Shown: one piece after another, positions 34,823 to 46,800 of the stretch
Layout: every line of letters starts with the position of its first letter
Position numbering within the stretch: the stretch's first letter is position 1
From: Rhyzopertha dominica
Lineage: Eukaryota; Arthropoda; Insecta; Coleoptera; Bostrichidae
NCBI GenBank assembly: GCA_025024175.1
Contig: QCXZ01000041.1
Coordinates: 17,603,786 to 17,667,785, forward strand
Direction of reading: 5' to 3'
DNA length: 64,000 nt
Made by a program: the position numbers and the translations under genes
The notes under the pieces: model-generated
Databases searched by the model: none
Told to the model about the DNA's origin: nothing
What the model saw: the letters and a program-made list of their open reading frames with translations, nothing else

Positions 34823-35296
34823 CCAGGGGGCAAAAAGCGCACGCATGGGACGCGCCTGCGAAACCCTGGAAACGGACGCGTGGCTGATAGAGTTGGGTCC
34901 TTCATGACCAAGTCGTTCAAATTGAATGACTCATGCCTTGATTTGGCTCACAGCTAATGAATTAGCGTCGTTCGTGCGTCGTACATGGTTAACGGCTGAC
35001 GACAGCACACGACGAGAACACAGCATGAGAGCATATTTATATGCTGTGGCAAGACAGGAGACACCGCTGTCACTTTCAATTCACGATCTATATGTCTTTA
35101 AGCAGGTCTAAACAACTCGGTAACTCGTTCCCAGTAATGATTTTTGAACGACTCGAATGATCCGAATCTACGCGATTGATTGAACGATTTGAATTGAATC
35201 GAATGTCCCAGCTCTAGTGACTGACGTTGGCATTAAGTAATGGGGTTTCTATGACAGCGCGCTAGAAGCTGCATCGTTTTGAAATTTGCCCCCTGG
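34823..35296. repeat. Older palindromic element split by a hAT-type MITE
   Basis: CCAGGGGGCAAA at 34823-34834 is the exact reverse complement of 35285-35296. The hAT-type MITE at 34888-35216 lies between them, so the older element was hit by the younger one. Confidence 0.5.
34888..35216. mobile_element. hAT-type MITE with 8-bp target duplication
   Basis: The terminal TAGAGTTGGG (34888-34897) is inverted as CCCAGCTCTA (35207-35216). Subterminal CGTTCAAATTGAAT-type motifs occur on both sides. Flanks GTGGCTGA (34880-34887) and GTGACTGA (35217-35224) match at 7 of 8 bases. It has no transposase. The open frame at 34926-35111 is incidental. Confidence 0.8.
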
Positions 35297-35299
35297 CAG

Positions 35300-37736
35300 T
35301 CGCTCAAAAGTCACGTGTTCTAGAAAGCCTAATGACCAGGGGCTAGCAGCGCTAAAGTGGCTTCAATTTGTCACAATTATTTTACATGGATTTTTGTATG
35401 TAAGCGACATCCAGTTATTTTTAGAGATCAGTGCAATTAGCCAGATCATAATGTGCGTCTTTATTATGGTATTAAACTGTATACATTACATTAATATAAT
35501 ATATTATTAAACATTCACAACACCCACTGGATCAGTTACAAGCTGGCAGCTAGGCTAGCTAATTTAGGTTATGTTAACAGTTAACGTAAGCCTAAGCCTA
35601 AGCATACAATGATGCCAAACGTGTATTAGACTGACTGTGATTGTCTGAAAATAAGCGCGAATTCAGCAAGTCATTGAAACTGGGACGAACTGATAATTCA
35701 GATTTGTAACTGGTATAAACGATTCGTACGTAATTTTTTTAAATAACTGATGGTTTTTCAGGTCTTTCGGGTTATTGCGTGATTAATGAAATTCAAATTT
35801 GGTTTCTTCGGGATTCAAGTCTCATCTCCGTTTATAAGTTTTGAGTGCAATTTGATGTTAATACTTATATAAATGTAAATCCAACGCTGATATACTGAAG
35901 CAGCCTAGAATTTTAACGTAATTGTTCTTAAAAAAGCTAACAGGTAGGTGAATGTTGGAGTTGTTTGTACATTGTGGTTGCACATATAAATAATAAAGTA
36001 GTAGCACTCCAGTTAAATGGACAGGAGATGCAATTTCTCTTTACAAGTGTATGGTTGATATTTCGCAAGCTTACGTAGCGTATTTTTTGTGCTTCTATTA
36101 CATATGTACTTAACCGATTTCATAATTTATGAAAGTTAATGGATCGGTTATAAGAGCAGCAGAATACTTCATTAAATATTGTGTAATCTTAAAAGACAAA
36201 CAGTTACACATGAATTTGCGTATTGTATACAGCATTTGCAGTAAATTAGGTGGATGCGATCTTGCAACATACAATTGACATGATATCTTCGAACCAGTTC
36301 ATTTTATTCATATTTTCCATGGTGCAGATAATTTGTGGCAGACTGTTGAGATTCTTATGCATTGAAATATCGCTGTAACAATGGGTGTTTCGTGTTTGTG
36401 AGAGAATATACTTATTATAGCATCCCGCGTCTGTTGGATATAGACTAAATTTCAGTTTACAACAGTTCTCGATATCAGCGCTCTTATGCAATGTTCTTCG
36501 AGCTAAGTAAGTCTATTTTTGCGTTCAACATTGAGGAGGATAAACTTTAACACCAACCTACAGATACAAATAGCGGATTGAAATTTGATATTTTGTTCAA
36601 TTTAATTTTTCTTGCATTCATAAATTGGGTACTAGACCGTGGATCTAGGTGCTTCTTAAGGGTGAATCGTAAAAGTATGAATATGAGACTTTTTTAACGC
36701 ATTCATTGAACATCAAATGCGATTAAATTCCCAAATATAGTGTGCTGCTGTAACGCTTACAATTTGATTTTAATTTAGCTCTCAAATGCAACAGTACTTT
36801 TGAGTTTAGAAGTAAGATACAATATAATATTCAGCAGTATTCAAGAGCATCCTCTTTGTGGAACATCATGCACACAGTTTATCAGTGCTATCATGTAGCC
36901 TTGTGAGTACTTCTTGCAATCAGTATTATTACAAAGTTATAAAGTTTTAAATTATACGCAAACCACAGTTTCTCAGGGTTAAAAACGTAACGCAAGTCAT
37001 TACTGAAAATTAAGAAGAATAAAGGAACCAAACCCTGCGGTACTCCAAATCTGCTAAGCAAGAAAATAAACTCTACTAATCATCTTCAAGTTGGCACACT
37101 AATTCAAACAACGTCATTCAAACTAAAATATTTTCAAACTGCTACAACTTCCGGTTATACTGGAAATAGCAGGTAACGTTCTTGTTTTATATAAAATACA
37201 GTTTGGTTTCCTATTTTGGGATTCTATGATTGTTTCAATGAGTTTGTTAAAGGTCATCTACACCTATATCTAAAATCATTTTGATTTTTCTGAAAAAATG
37301 ACATTTGCGTGGATAACTTTAAACTTCAGTATCTTCAGCTAACACTGAAAAGTACTACGTCAGGCAGCATAGAATCTAATTGTTACTAAACAATATCTTT
37401 AAAAAGTACAGGTCTATACCATTTTTTTACAGGCAAGTTTAAGGCTGAAACGCACATATCTTTTTACGTCGTGAACTTTGCTGGTTTATAGCAGTGAAAG
37501 TACAAGAAGATGCCTTGTCTCCGCCTAATATTATTTGGAACCATGAAGCAATATTTTCTATAATCGTAGTTTATAACAGACGAAGCGATCATGGTGAAAA
37601 TGAAATAAAATGAAATTCTCATTTTCAGAATCGCTGGCAATTCAATGTTTATAGTGCAATTAAAAATAATAACAGTTTCTAGACATACTGCGAAGAAAAA
37701 CATAGAAAATAGAAATTTAGATGCATTCCACTGATA
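35300..37736. other. Intergenic DNA, nothing recognised
   Basis: The frames at 35286-35510, 36246-36491 (-) and 37464-37751 (-) carry no motifs. Confidence 0.4.
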
Positions 37737-37930
37737 GAATGACAAAGCCACCTTGCTGTCATTATGGGAACTACTTCCTGAAGGAAGTCACCTGTAGCTT
37801 AACAAGTTGGCATGCACCTGCATACATCAACTTGACAGCAGGCCTCCACGGCACTTTTGAAAGCGGGCAAGAACCGACATATATTAAAATACATGTCTAT
37901 GCTATGCATATGTATGCAGCTATAAATCTA
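37737..37930 (+). repeat. Fold-back repeat family B, copy 2 (partial)
   Basis: It aligns with the 62974-63160 part of the NCKX-intron copy: GACAAAGCCACCT, CTACTTCCTGAAGGAAGT, GGCATGCACCTGCATAC, TTGACAGCAGGCC and GCACTTTTGAAAGCGGGCAAGAACC. The open frame at 37721-37951 is an accident of this repeat. Confidence 0.75.
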
Positions 37931-39493
37931 GTACTATTTTTGTTAATTTGAATTAATCAAAATTAATCGCGCGCTATCAAATGTATATCATGAGAATGCA
38001 GACAAATATTTTCCCTATTTTGACTTTTGCCCTAGTAATAAACATTAGATCCGCAACGGTTCTGGCATAAATGTCTCGGTAAATTAAAAATATCTAAAAC
38101 AACGATTACACTGTAAAGTAAGATTTGATAGAAACCGTTGTAACGAAACGCCTTGTTTCATCCTCAGGGGGTGTTACAAGGCACTTTTAGTAAAGTAACT
38201 CAGGTCGTGCGAAGTCTTTTATTTAACCATTTGATTGACAAATTGATTATAGATATTATCTAGAACTAAATTATCTTTATATGATGTATTCAAATCACGC
38301 AGAAAATCCAAGTTATCAACTCACCTTGCAAATAAATATATTCACCTCGTGCCCAAATGATACCAGAAAACACAATGAATGCTCTGAACACGGAAGGAGG
38401 CTAACAAAACGATAAATATCTTTTTTTGGAAAAGACTAGAAATAAAGAAACTGTATATTTGGTTGCCTATCTTTAATTACTAGAATTATGAAACAATTAT
38501 TTTAATAAGAGATCGCGATTTCGCTACACCGTCTGCTTTTTACATTGTCACAAGCTCTTTTGACAGTTTAGCTACATTTGCCATAAATTAGCAGTACTAA
38601 CGTAAGTTCCAAAAATCGTCGTTCGAAAACTTTAAATAGGACATTGTTATGCAATAACTAACCAAACCGTTCTGACAGCAGTAATTGTCACTGTTTCTGT
38701 GGCACACTATCAATAGAATTTAGCTGATTTTGATATGAAACTTACAAATTTTTAGAAAACACCTTATACTTCTAAACAGCTGTCAATAGGTGCAGGGAAT
38801 CTTAATGTAATGTATGCAAAATTAAATTGTGCATCACTACAATTCTACGAGTTTCTATAAATGGTTCATGCATCCAGACCGCTTATGGTATTTATCGATT
38901 AAATAAATTTGCCGCATCTCAGGAAAGTGACTTATACCTGTCATCTGTAGATTTTTGAATTATTTGATTTAAATTTAATATGACAAAATGCCTGGGAGAG
39001 TATATTTTCAATATATTCTGTAGTGTTTTGTGGGACAATCAACGTTAAGGTAGCAAAAAGCTCACATTTCGGAGCTGTGGTGTGAAATTGATCTGCAACC
39101 TTCGGTACTATCGCCGTGCATTTGGTAGCTTGGCACCAGTTACAAAAAAGCGGCACAAAGAATTCAGAAATCAACGCCCCCTGCGTTGCATGAATCATTC
39201 ATAGAATCCCTGTATTTGAAATAGAGAATATGTTTGAGTTCAAAGTTGACTAAATGTAATGAGCAATTATGACTACCATGTAGATATTTAACAAATGGCA
39301 AAGGTTCTGATAAATTGTGCATTAATGGTTGTTTCTTAAAGCTAATTACTATTTTTCAATGTTTGCTGAACTGGAAGTTACTTAACTTTAAAGTGATGTC
39401 ATTTTTTCACAAAAATCAAGATATCTCTGAACAGTTGATTTTAGACGTTAACTCATCGTTAAATTAACCGAAGAATGTAAAAAGATGAAAAAT
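37931..39493. other. Intergenic DNA with a hammerhead-like remnant
   Basis: The only structure noted is the hairpin pair at about 38135-38176 (see findings). The frame at 38941-39198 (-) has no motif. Confidence 0.4.
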
Positions 39494-39659
39494 ACAGGGT
39501 GTTTCATTTTTAATAAGGCTTCTTTCTGTATAACCGGAAGTTGTAGGAGTTTTAGTTTGAATGACACTGTGTGAATTAGTTAGTGCGCCAACTTTCAACA
39601 CTTTCCCATTTTTATTTTCACAGATATTTCTAATTAAGGATTTTCATTGGACACCCTGT
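39494..39659. mobile_element. TA-flanked MITE
   Basis: CAGGGTGT at the left and ACACCCTG at the right are exact inverted ends, flanked by TA on both sides (39492-39493 and 39660-39661). It is 166 bp long with no coding capacity. This is typical of a Tc1/mariner-mobilised MITE. Confidence 0.75.
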
Positions 39660-39679
39660 ATAAGAATGTGATTAATGTG

Positions 39680-39930
39680 ATCAGATGTTTTTTATATATC
39701 AGCACGACCTTGTCTGCCGCATCAAGTAATTCGTGTAATACAAACTGTAGAAAAGTTGCTAAATTGCTAATGGTTGTACTGTTTTTCATTAAGCCATATT
39801 GAAGCGGTGCCGGTGTTATGAATGGACTAGCAGACCTTGGAAAAATTAGACAGGTTCCAATAAGTCTATAATTAGCGATCAGGGTAGGATCGACTTTTTT
39901 ACAAATAGTCGGAAGTAATGAATTTTTCAA
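39680..39930 (-). mobile_element. Non-LTR retrotransposon RT fragment
   Basis: The minus-strand frame reads KKVDPTLIANYR, then QYGLMKNSTTISNLATFLQ. These are the finger motifs DPTLI.NYRPIS and QYGF...ST..A of jockey/CR1-type RTs. Palm motifs are missing, and the fragment stops next to the MITE at 39494-39659. Confidence 0.75.
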
Positions 39931-40192
39931 CGCAAGCTTTAAAATGTATTATAGAGGATGTATTACCATGGAAGTGCTATATTTTATAACAAATCCAGAT
40001 CAGCAGTGGCTTTGTTTTAAAGCACATTCAACACCTTGTAGCAAAAAAACACCGATATTAAAATTTAAAAACATAATTTTTTATAGTACTTCCAGTTAGT
40101 TATAGCTTTTTTTCTCAAACTACGAAACTAGCGACTTGTTACTTAGCTACAAAAGCTTTGATGTATATATTTTGACCTGGAATTTGAATAGG

Positions 40193-40300
40193 GCCTCAAA
40201 GATGCAGTGGTTAGCACTTTTTACTAGTAATCAAAAGGTTCCGGGTTTAAATACTGGTCAAAGCTGATAATACTTTTTCATACATACATTTACCTGCAAA
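40193..40300 (+). repeat. tRNA-derived SINE, family 3
   Basis: The A-box-like GCAGTGGTTAGCACTT (about 40204-40219) and B-box-like GGTTCCGGGTTTAAATACTG (about 40237-40256) have tRNA spacing. A true tRNA fold is not preserved. Confidence 0.6.
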
Positions 40301-40637
40301 AACATTCTCAATTTATTACAACTAGTATTTGCAATCATTACGATTGTGATCTTTAACATGTTTTTGAAGTCCGTTAAATTATTTATGACAGCCATACCTA
40401 TTGTACTTCATACTTTTTGTGTATACGTTTTTCTTGCTTGCTAATCAGCTCAATTGATTTCCTAGATACTGACAAAGTTCTGTTTGAAATAATATTTAAT
40501 TAATCATTTCCTATTTTTTTTCTTGTCGTTAAAAGCTATTAAATTATGTTTAAGAGGTGAGAGCCAAGTTCGTACGGAGTCAAAAAGAAGTAGGAAATGT
40601 ATAAATATGAATATTTGAATAGATTCCAATATCAATG

Positions 40638-40665
40638 TATATATTATCCAACACTTAGTTGAAAA
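40638..40665 (+). promoter_or_regulatory. Candidate core promoter of lipase gene 2
   Basis: TATATATT at 40638-40645 lies 48 bp before the ATG. ACACTTAGTT at about 40651-40660 could be the start site, giving a leader of about 25-30 nt. Confidence 0.4.
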
Positions 40666-40685
40666 TCCCTTAGTATTTGCTAATC

Positions 40686-40820
40686 ATGTTTCCTAAAATA
40701 CTACTGATGTTGCTTTGCCTGGGAATACCTTCCAGTGGCGTCCACATTCTAGAGGTTTTGTTCGGATTAAAATTTGGAACTGGTGGAATCGGTATCTATG
40801 GCCATTCAAAATTTAACGCG
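40686..40820 (+). CDS. Lipase 2 exon 1 (signal peptide)
   Basis: It encodes 45 residues beginning [13 protein letters not shown] and ending KFNA, with donor GTATGT at 40821, phase 0. Confidence 0.85.
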
Positions 40821-43800
40821 GTATGTAAGTTTAATACATACATCTTTAATTCACTGTAATGTATTTGTCCATAGACTTAATGTCTTATTTTGTTCGTCCA
40901 GGAATATTTTGCCAAGAATGCTGGCTATCCTTTAGAAACGCACGAAGTAGTCACAGAAGATGGATATATCCTTACAGCTCATAGGATACCCTACAGTACT
41001 ACAAATGTTACTAAAAGGAATCGTACACCAGTAGTTGTTTTCCACGGACTTTTTGCTTCGTCAGATATATGGCTTATGCAAATGCGGAATGCAAATCTTG
41101 GTTAGTACTTAATAAGAAATTTGTAAACTGCCCTTTGGCGAAATAATTAGGCAAGAAATTACTATTCAGCATAGACCAAAGTTTAGAAGAAAATTCATAA
41201 ATTGCTTAATTTAATGTATTCTTTGGAGAGCTCAATTTTGTTTCTTAAAATGCCATCTTTTTGATAGTTTTATTTTAGCAACACCGGTAAGTGTTCTAAC
41301 TTCTCAGAAGGATCAGCTTTCGGTAACTTTTGGGATTCCTTAGCTTTATATCAAAATTTCTGAGTAGTTGATTAGAAATGATTGATTCGATGATGATTTC
41401 CTTATGATATTAAATCTAGAAAGTAGGAACGATTTGGCAGTGAGTAAATTTTTTATCTGGAATTTTATCTACATACATTTTAGCAAATTAGAATGAAAGA
41501 AATTTAAAGTCTTTGCCAAATCCGCATATCTTAGCTTCAGGTATTGAACTTAAGTTAGACTTTAGATATTCTACGATAGATTGTAAAAGCATCTAAAATT
41601 CTAACCCTTTTTTGTATTCCGGTGGGTAGAAGAATAATGTAGTTCTCCAGAAAATTGTTCCAAGTACGGAATTTTGACTTGTAGCTTCGGTACCAAACTA
41701 ATGTCTTGTTTCTTTACAGTTACGGTAAACTATGTAGGTAATAGTTCGGATACTCAGGACTCTTCAGATAATCCAGATAAATAGTTCAATAAATGCGACA
41801 ACACCCCCTTTGGCATCGAAATTGATGTTCTACTTGGGGACTTGATTAAAACTGCTGCTTTCTGCGGCTTCAGTCGGTAAACATTCCTGGAGCTATACCG
41901 GAGTTCGGTTTAGTCTTGCGGCTTTCGGATGTCCTCTTAATTTAAGCTAGGTATCTATAGTTGTAGCAGATTCTTTCCAGAATTCTTTATTGCTCGTAGG
42001 GTTGGTGCTCCAGGTGAGATATTGCTATCCAGGTGTTCTTCTCGGATGTAATTTTGCAAGCGGCGTCATAATTCCTCTGTATTTCCATTGGTCGTTAGTC
42101 CAAATCTTCTAAGTTCATTCTGCAGATCCAGGTGACCTTTGACTCAGTATGTTCATTCTGTTACTTGCGAAAACAGTTTATAACAAATTACAACTTATAT
42201 TTAAGCAACTTGAATTTCGCATATTAAGTATAAAAAGCCGTTGCATAATTTTCAATTTTTGCTTCATATCTCTGAAGGTTAATGGTCGACTTTTTTCTTA
42301 AATGAAAAATTTAGTTCTGTGTGCCGTCGAGCTTATTTGGAGCAAGCGGGCCACCATAATTTTGATGAGACCGCGGGTTATTATCTCATGTTACTAAGCC
42401 GCTCGCTATTGAAAACGGAATTTAGTCAACAAATTTTGAAGGAAGTGCCTAACCAGCGAATTTTTGTTGCCAAAAATTCGGGTTATTACATAGCCCTTTA
42501 TGATTGGTATAGTGTCTGCTCCACCGGAACATTCGTAAATAGGGACTCAACGTCGTAATTGACCATTAAATCTTGTTCCCTTGCGGTATAGCGTTGTAGC
42601 ATCTCCACGAAGTGTTCTGAATTCTTCACAAAAATATCAGTTGAACTCCCGTACTGTGTAAGGGAAATTATTTGAATGTAGTGGTTGGTTTTCGCGTTGT
42701 GTTAAATGCAAGGACAGTGTGATGGTCCGCAGAACAATAGCGGGCAAATTATGGCAATGTAACGGGTTGCCGGATGGGTTTAACGGAACGCTGAAGCGGG
42801 AACAGTGAGAAGCTGACAGCACAACAGGGTCGTTTAATATTTAGTTGATCGCACTTGACAAGGTTGTCAACCGACAGCAAGAAGAATTTTGATCATTCCT
42901 TGGAAGGGGATGCAACAACCCTCCAGGCTTGGCTTGTGCCGTAGCGAAGGAAGATCGTAGGAGTTAGGTACCTGCCCCTGTACTGTTACCTGCAACCTGT
43001 GTGGGGGCCAAGGTGTTTGGAGTGTTCCTCGCACCCCGCTCGTTCCACTTGACGTACTTTAAAAAGAACAGAGTGTAACTTGTAACCGGTCGGTGTATCG
43101 CGTGAGTGCGTCCTGCTAACGAACCTGTCCGTGACTCATTTAGTTATTTGTGTTTGTAGGATTAGTATTGAATATAGGCTTTTGAGATATTTCTGTGTAC
43201 AATTATTTAAGGACAAGAACCTACAACCTTCCAATAATTGCCCCATCAGTGGTGGGAAAGGCAGGTAATCATTACAACTGTTGTAGCCTGTTGATGATGT
43301 ATTGTGTATTGTGTTGACTATTAGTCGTATGAGAGCTCCAGCCTTGGGTCGTCTGTAAAATCTTGAAGATATCTTGGTGGAAGGTGGTGGTTTTCGGTAG
43401 ATTCCTGGACGGATTTTTTGTTACACCCTCAATCCTAGCTCTAGGTTCTCTTGGCAACTTCCGATAATGCTCTGTTCATTGCAATGTTTGCGTTTCCTTT
43501 ATCCGCTTTTAGTACGATGATGCTTCTGTTGTTTCTGCTTTCCCTCAGCGCCGTATCTTTTTTGATTTAATGTTCTTTGGAAAAAGCTTGCTTTTATTTA
43601 ATATTATGCAAGTCTCGTGTCCCACTTCTGCTTCTACAACAGGTAAGGTGCAGATGGATATTTTCACTCTTGTCCTTCGGGAGCTTAGTTGCTGCGATGA
43701 CTTCAGCCCCTAGTTAATTCTTGTATGATCTTCTGGCAGCTGCTGGTAGGAAAGGTTGACGACTGTCTTCTTAGCATCCAGAATTTTATTAATTGAACAT

Positions 43801-46800
43801 CGGTCGGTAAAGCCTACATTCAAATACTTTCACATTATTCCGACTATTATGATTTGAATATGGATTACCCTAGAACTAAGTACATTAATTATGATGTAAT
43901 AAGCGTTTGGGAAACGTTTTCAATAAATCAGAACAGTATTTCGCTTGTACAAAACGTAATATTTTTTACAGCGTTTGCACTTGTTGATGCTGGCTACGAT
44001 GTATGGCTTCTCAATGCAAGAGGAAATTATTATTCCAGGAGGCACAAAACGCTAAACCCTGACGTAGATGCGGTCTTTTGGAATTTCACTATCCACGAAC
44101 TCGGATACTACGACTTGGCGAATAGCATCGATTACGTAATAAACATTACTAATCACGACAGTGTGCAGTTCATAGGGCACTCCATGGGAGGTACTGCTGG
44201 TCTTATACTTTGCTCGGCAAGACCAGAGTACAACAATAAAATCCGGTTGTTTGTAAATTTTGCACCATTATCACATAACAAATATAGGATACCATCACCT
44301 GCCATTAAATATTTAATATCAGACATCGCGCCTCCTATACTGGTAAGTTGAAATTAAAAAAACACATTGCGCGTTTCGTGATACTATTTGACAGATAGGT
44401 CTAAAATTAAGTACGAAGATACTCAGCGGACATTTGCTCGTTTTCTACTTATATTTAAAATGTAAAAGATTACAGTTAACAATTTATGGCTCTTTAGGGA
44501 AACAACCAGGTGACGGTGTTGTGGGTGGATTAAGTGCAGTTACTAGATGAGATAATAAAGGGAATCTTACTGTAATAAGTGAAGCCAAAAACTATCCATA
44601 GTTATATAGAAAAGAAGCTTCAATCTTTCGTCAAGGAAGAAATTACCTTAAACATCGATCTCCAAATTAAATTCAACGAATCCAAAATAACAGACATTCT
44701 GTATATCAGAATTAAAGAATGCTGAATTTTCACAAGAGGACTAACGTTCGAAAGTTTTTTGAATTGATAAAATTATCAATACCACATAATTTTCCCAATC
44801 AGTTAACGTCACCACGGAAGGTTTAGTGATTTTCTATCAAAATCTAAGGGGATTGCGCGCAAGGTTGATGCATTAATTAATGTGGTTTTATCGGAGGAGT
44901 ATAACATTATTGTATTCACTGAAATCAGGTTTAATGGTATATATTTGACGGCGAGCTTTTATCTTAAATAGGTAGCTGTCTTTAGCCCAATCTTATAAAA
45001 TACTAGGTACGTGAAACTAGTCCGACGGATTATTTCGTCGCGTCATACTATTTATATTTATACATTTAGAGATTTGAAACAATTGGGTGTGTTCACCAGT
45101 TATAAAATATAAACTTTTATACATTAAAAAAGAGTACTTAATTAATTAAGTATGTATCTGTATCCATAACGCTGCAAAAATTTTTTTAACCAAAATAAAT
45201 TGTTTACAACTTCTCAGTGCGCAACGTGGCAACAACGCATTTTTCAGACACGCTCAGATCGACTAGGACTGGCTGTGACGTATCACCCGATGTAAACAAG
45301 ATAGCGTCCGCTACTTTCCGTATTTCGTTTGCATTATTGGTTATGTTTGAGAGTGTTCCCGTTTGTTTTATTTATAAATTCAACAATATGTCGTCGGAAT
45401 GCTTTGTTAAAGCGTCTTCGAACAATTTGCCGGCTGTAGATATGTTTATAGTCACCGAATTTATCAAGAACGACCCACGTTTTAATGCTGCCGAAATCAA
45501 GGGCGCTAAAGCAGCAGTATAAGTAATTAATAAAGCAGCTTTTTTCTAATGCAAGTCGTGAGCAACACGGAGATGCAGCTATAGGTTATTTTCAGGTGAA
45601 GCGAGGGGGGCCTATATGTTTACTGCAGTCCAAGATANGCCCGGAACACAAAGTTCGTGCAAAAAATTATGCAGGTACTTTAAGTTTCACAACAGTAAAA
45701 TGTAGATTTTGTCTTGGTCATATCTGTTCTGACTGCTTTAAACCATCTCCGTTTGCGTTCGTAGTCTCCGGGTACACTTACGAATATTTTGTTGAGACTA
45801 TTGACAGATGTATTTGAAATTTGAACACTGCCACAAAGCACCATCTGCTGTTAGCTTCTGGTTTGTACATGCTTAAACATTCTCCCAGTTGTTAGGAGGA
45901 GTCCGTTAAAAGCAAGAAAACAATTAGTTTCACTCGGCACAAGCAAAGGCACGTAGGTAACATAACCTATATTCTTTGTTTACATCGGGTGTTACGTCAC
46001 ACCGTCTCCATCCCGGGACACTGCGTTTGTGTGGTCAATTATTATATTTGAACTTCAGAACGGTTTTTTTCGAAAACTGGTGCTAGAAAAATTTTGAAAT
46101 TTTTAGGACGTAACAAGGGTACTCCAAATAAACACATGGCATGATTTCTAAAAAATGTGAAAACACCCAATTGAGGGTATGTCGACCTTTGAACACAAAG
46201 AGTACTCTTTGTTCTTAGCTCAACTTTCGACTTTATTTTTCTTTGTGTTCAAACCCAAGTCGACATACCCTTAATTGTTTCAAGTCTCTGCGTAGTAATC
46301 GACCGTTACTTCCCCTCGTGTTTATTTATATATTTATATATAAGCTGAAAACTACAAATTCTTTCTTGCTTCGTAACAACCGCGCTATTATTCTGCTAAC
46401 CGTCATTTTAAGCAGATGTGTGGCTTTATAGAATACCTATTATTATTACAAACATATTTCCTGGTATTGGTATTTATATTGATAAGTTTTGTAGGATTAT
46501 CTTCGCAAGCTGGAAATCTACGAAGTTGTACCTCGTAGACTTTATATTAGTCAAATATGGGAAGCTCTGTGCACCAATTTTCCAGGACCCTGTGTGACTT
46601 CAGTAGAGATGTTTCTTGGCACCGGACTCGCTCGTAGTCACGTACGTATATCTCTATGCTAGTGTCATACCTGTAGGCAAAAATCACTCACCCACCTAGC
46701 TATAACTCCTTTGATGAGGAGTAATCCTCCGAAATATACGTCCAGGTTGCCTTTCAAACAAATGCCGATGTGTAAGTGGGCTCCTTCTATAATATAGGTA

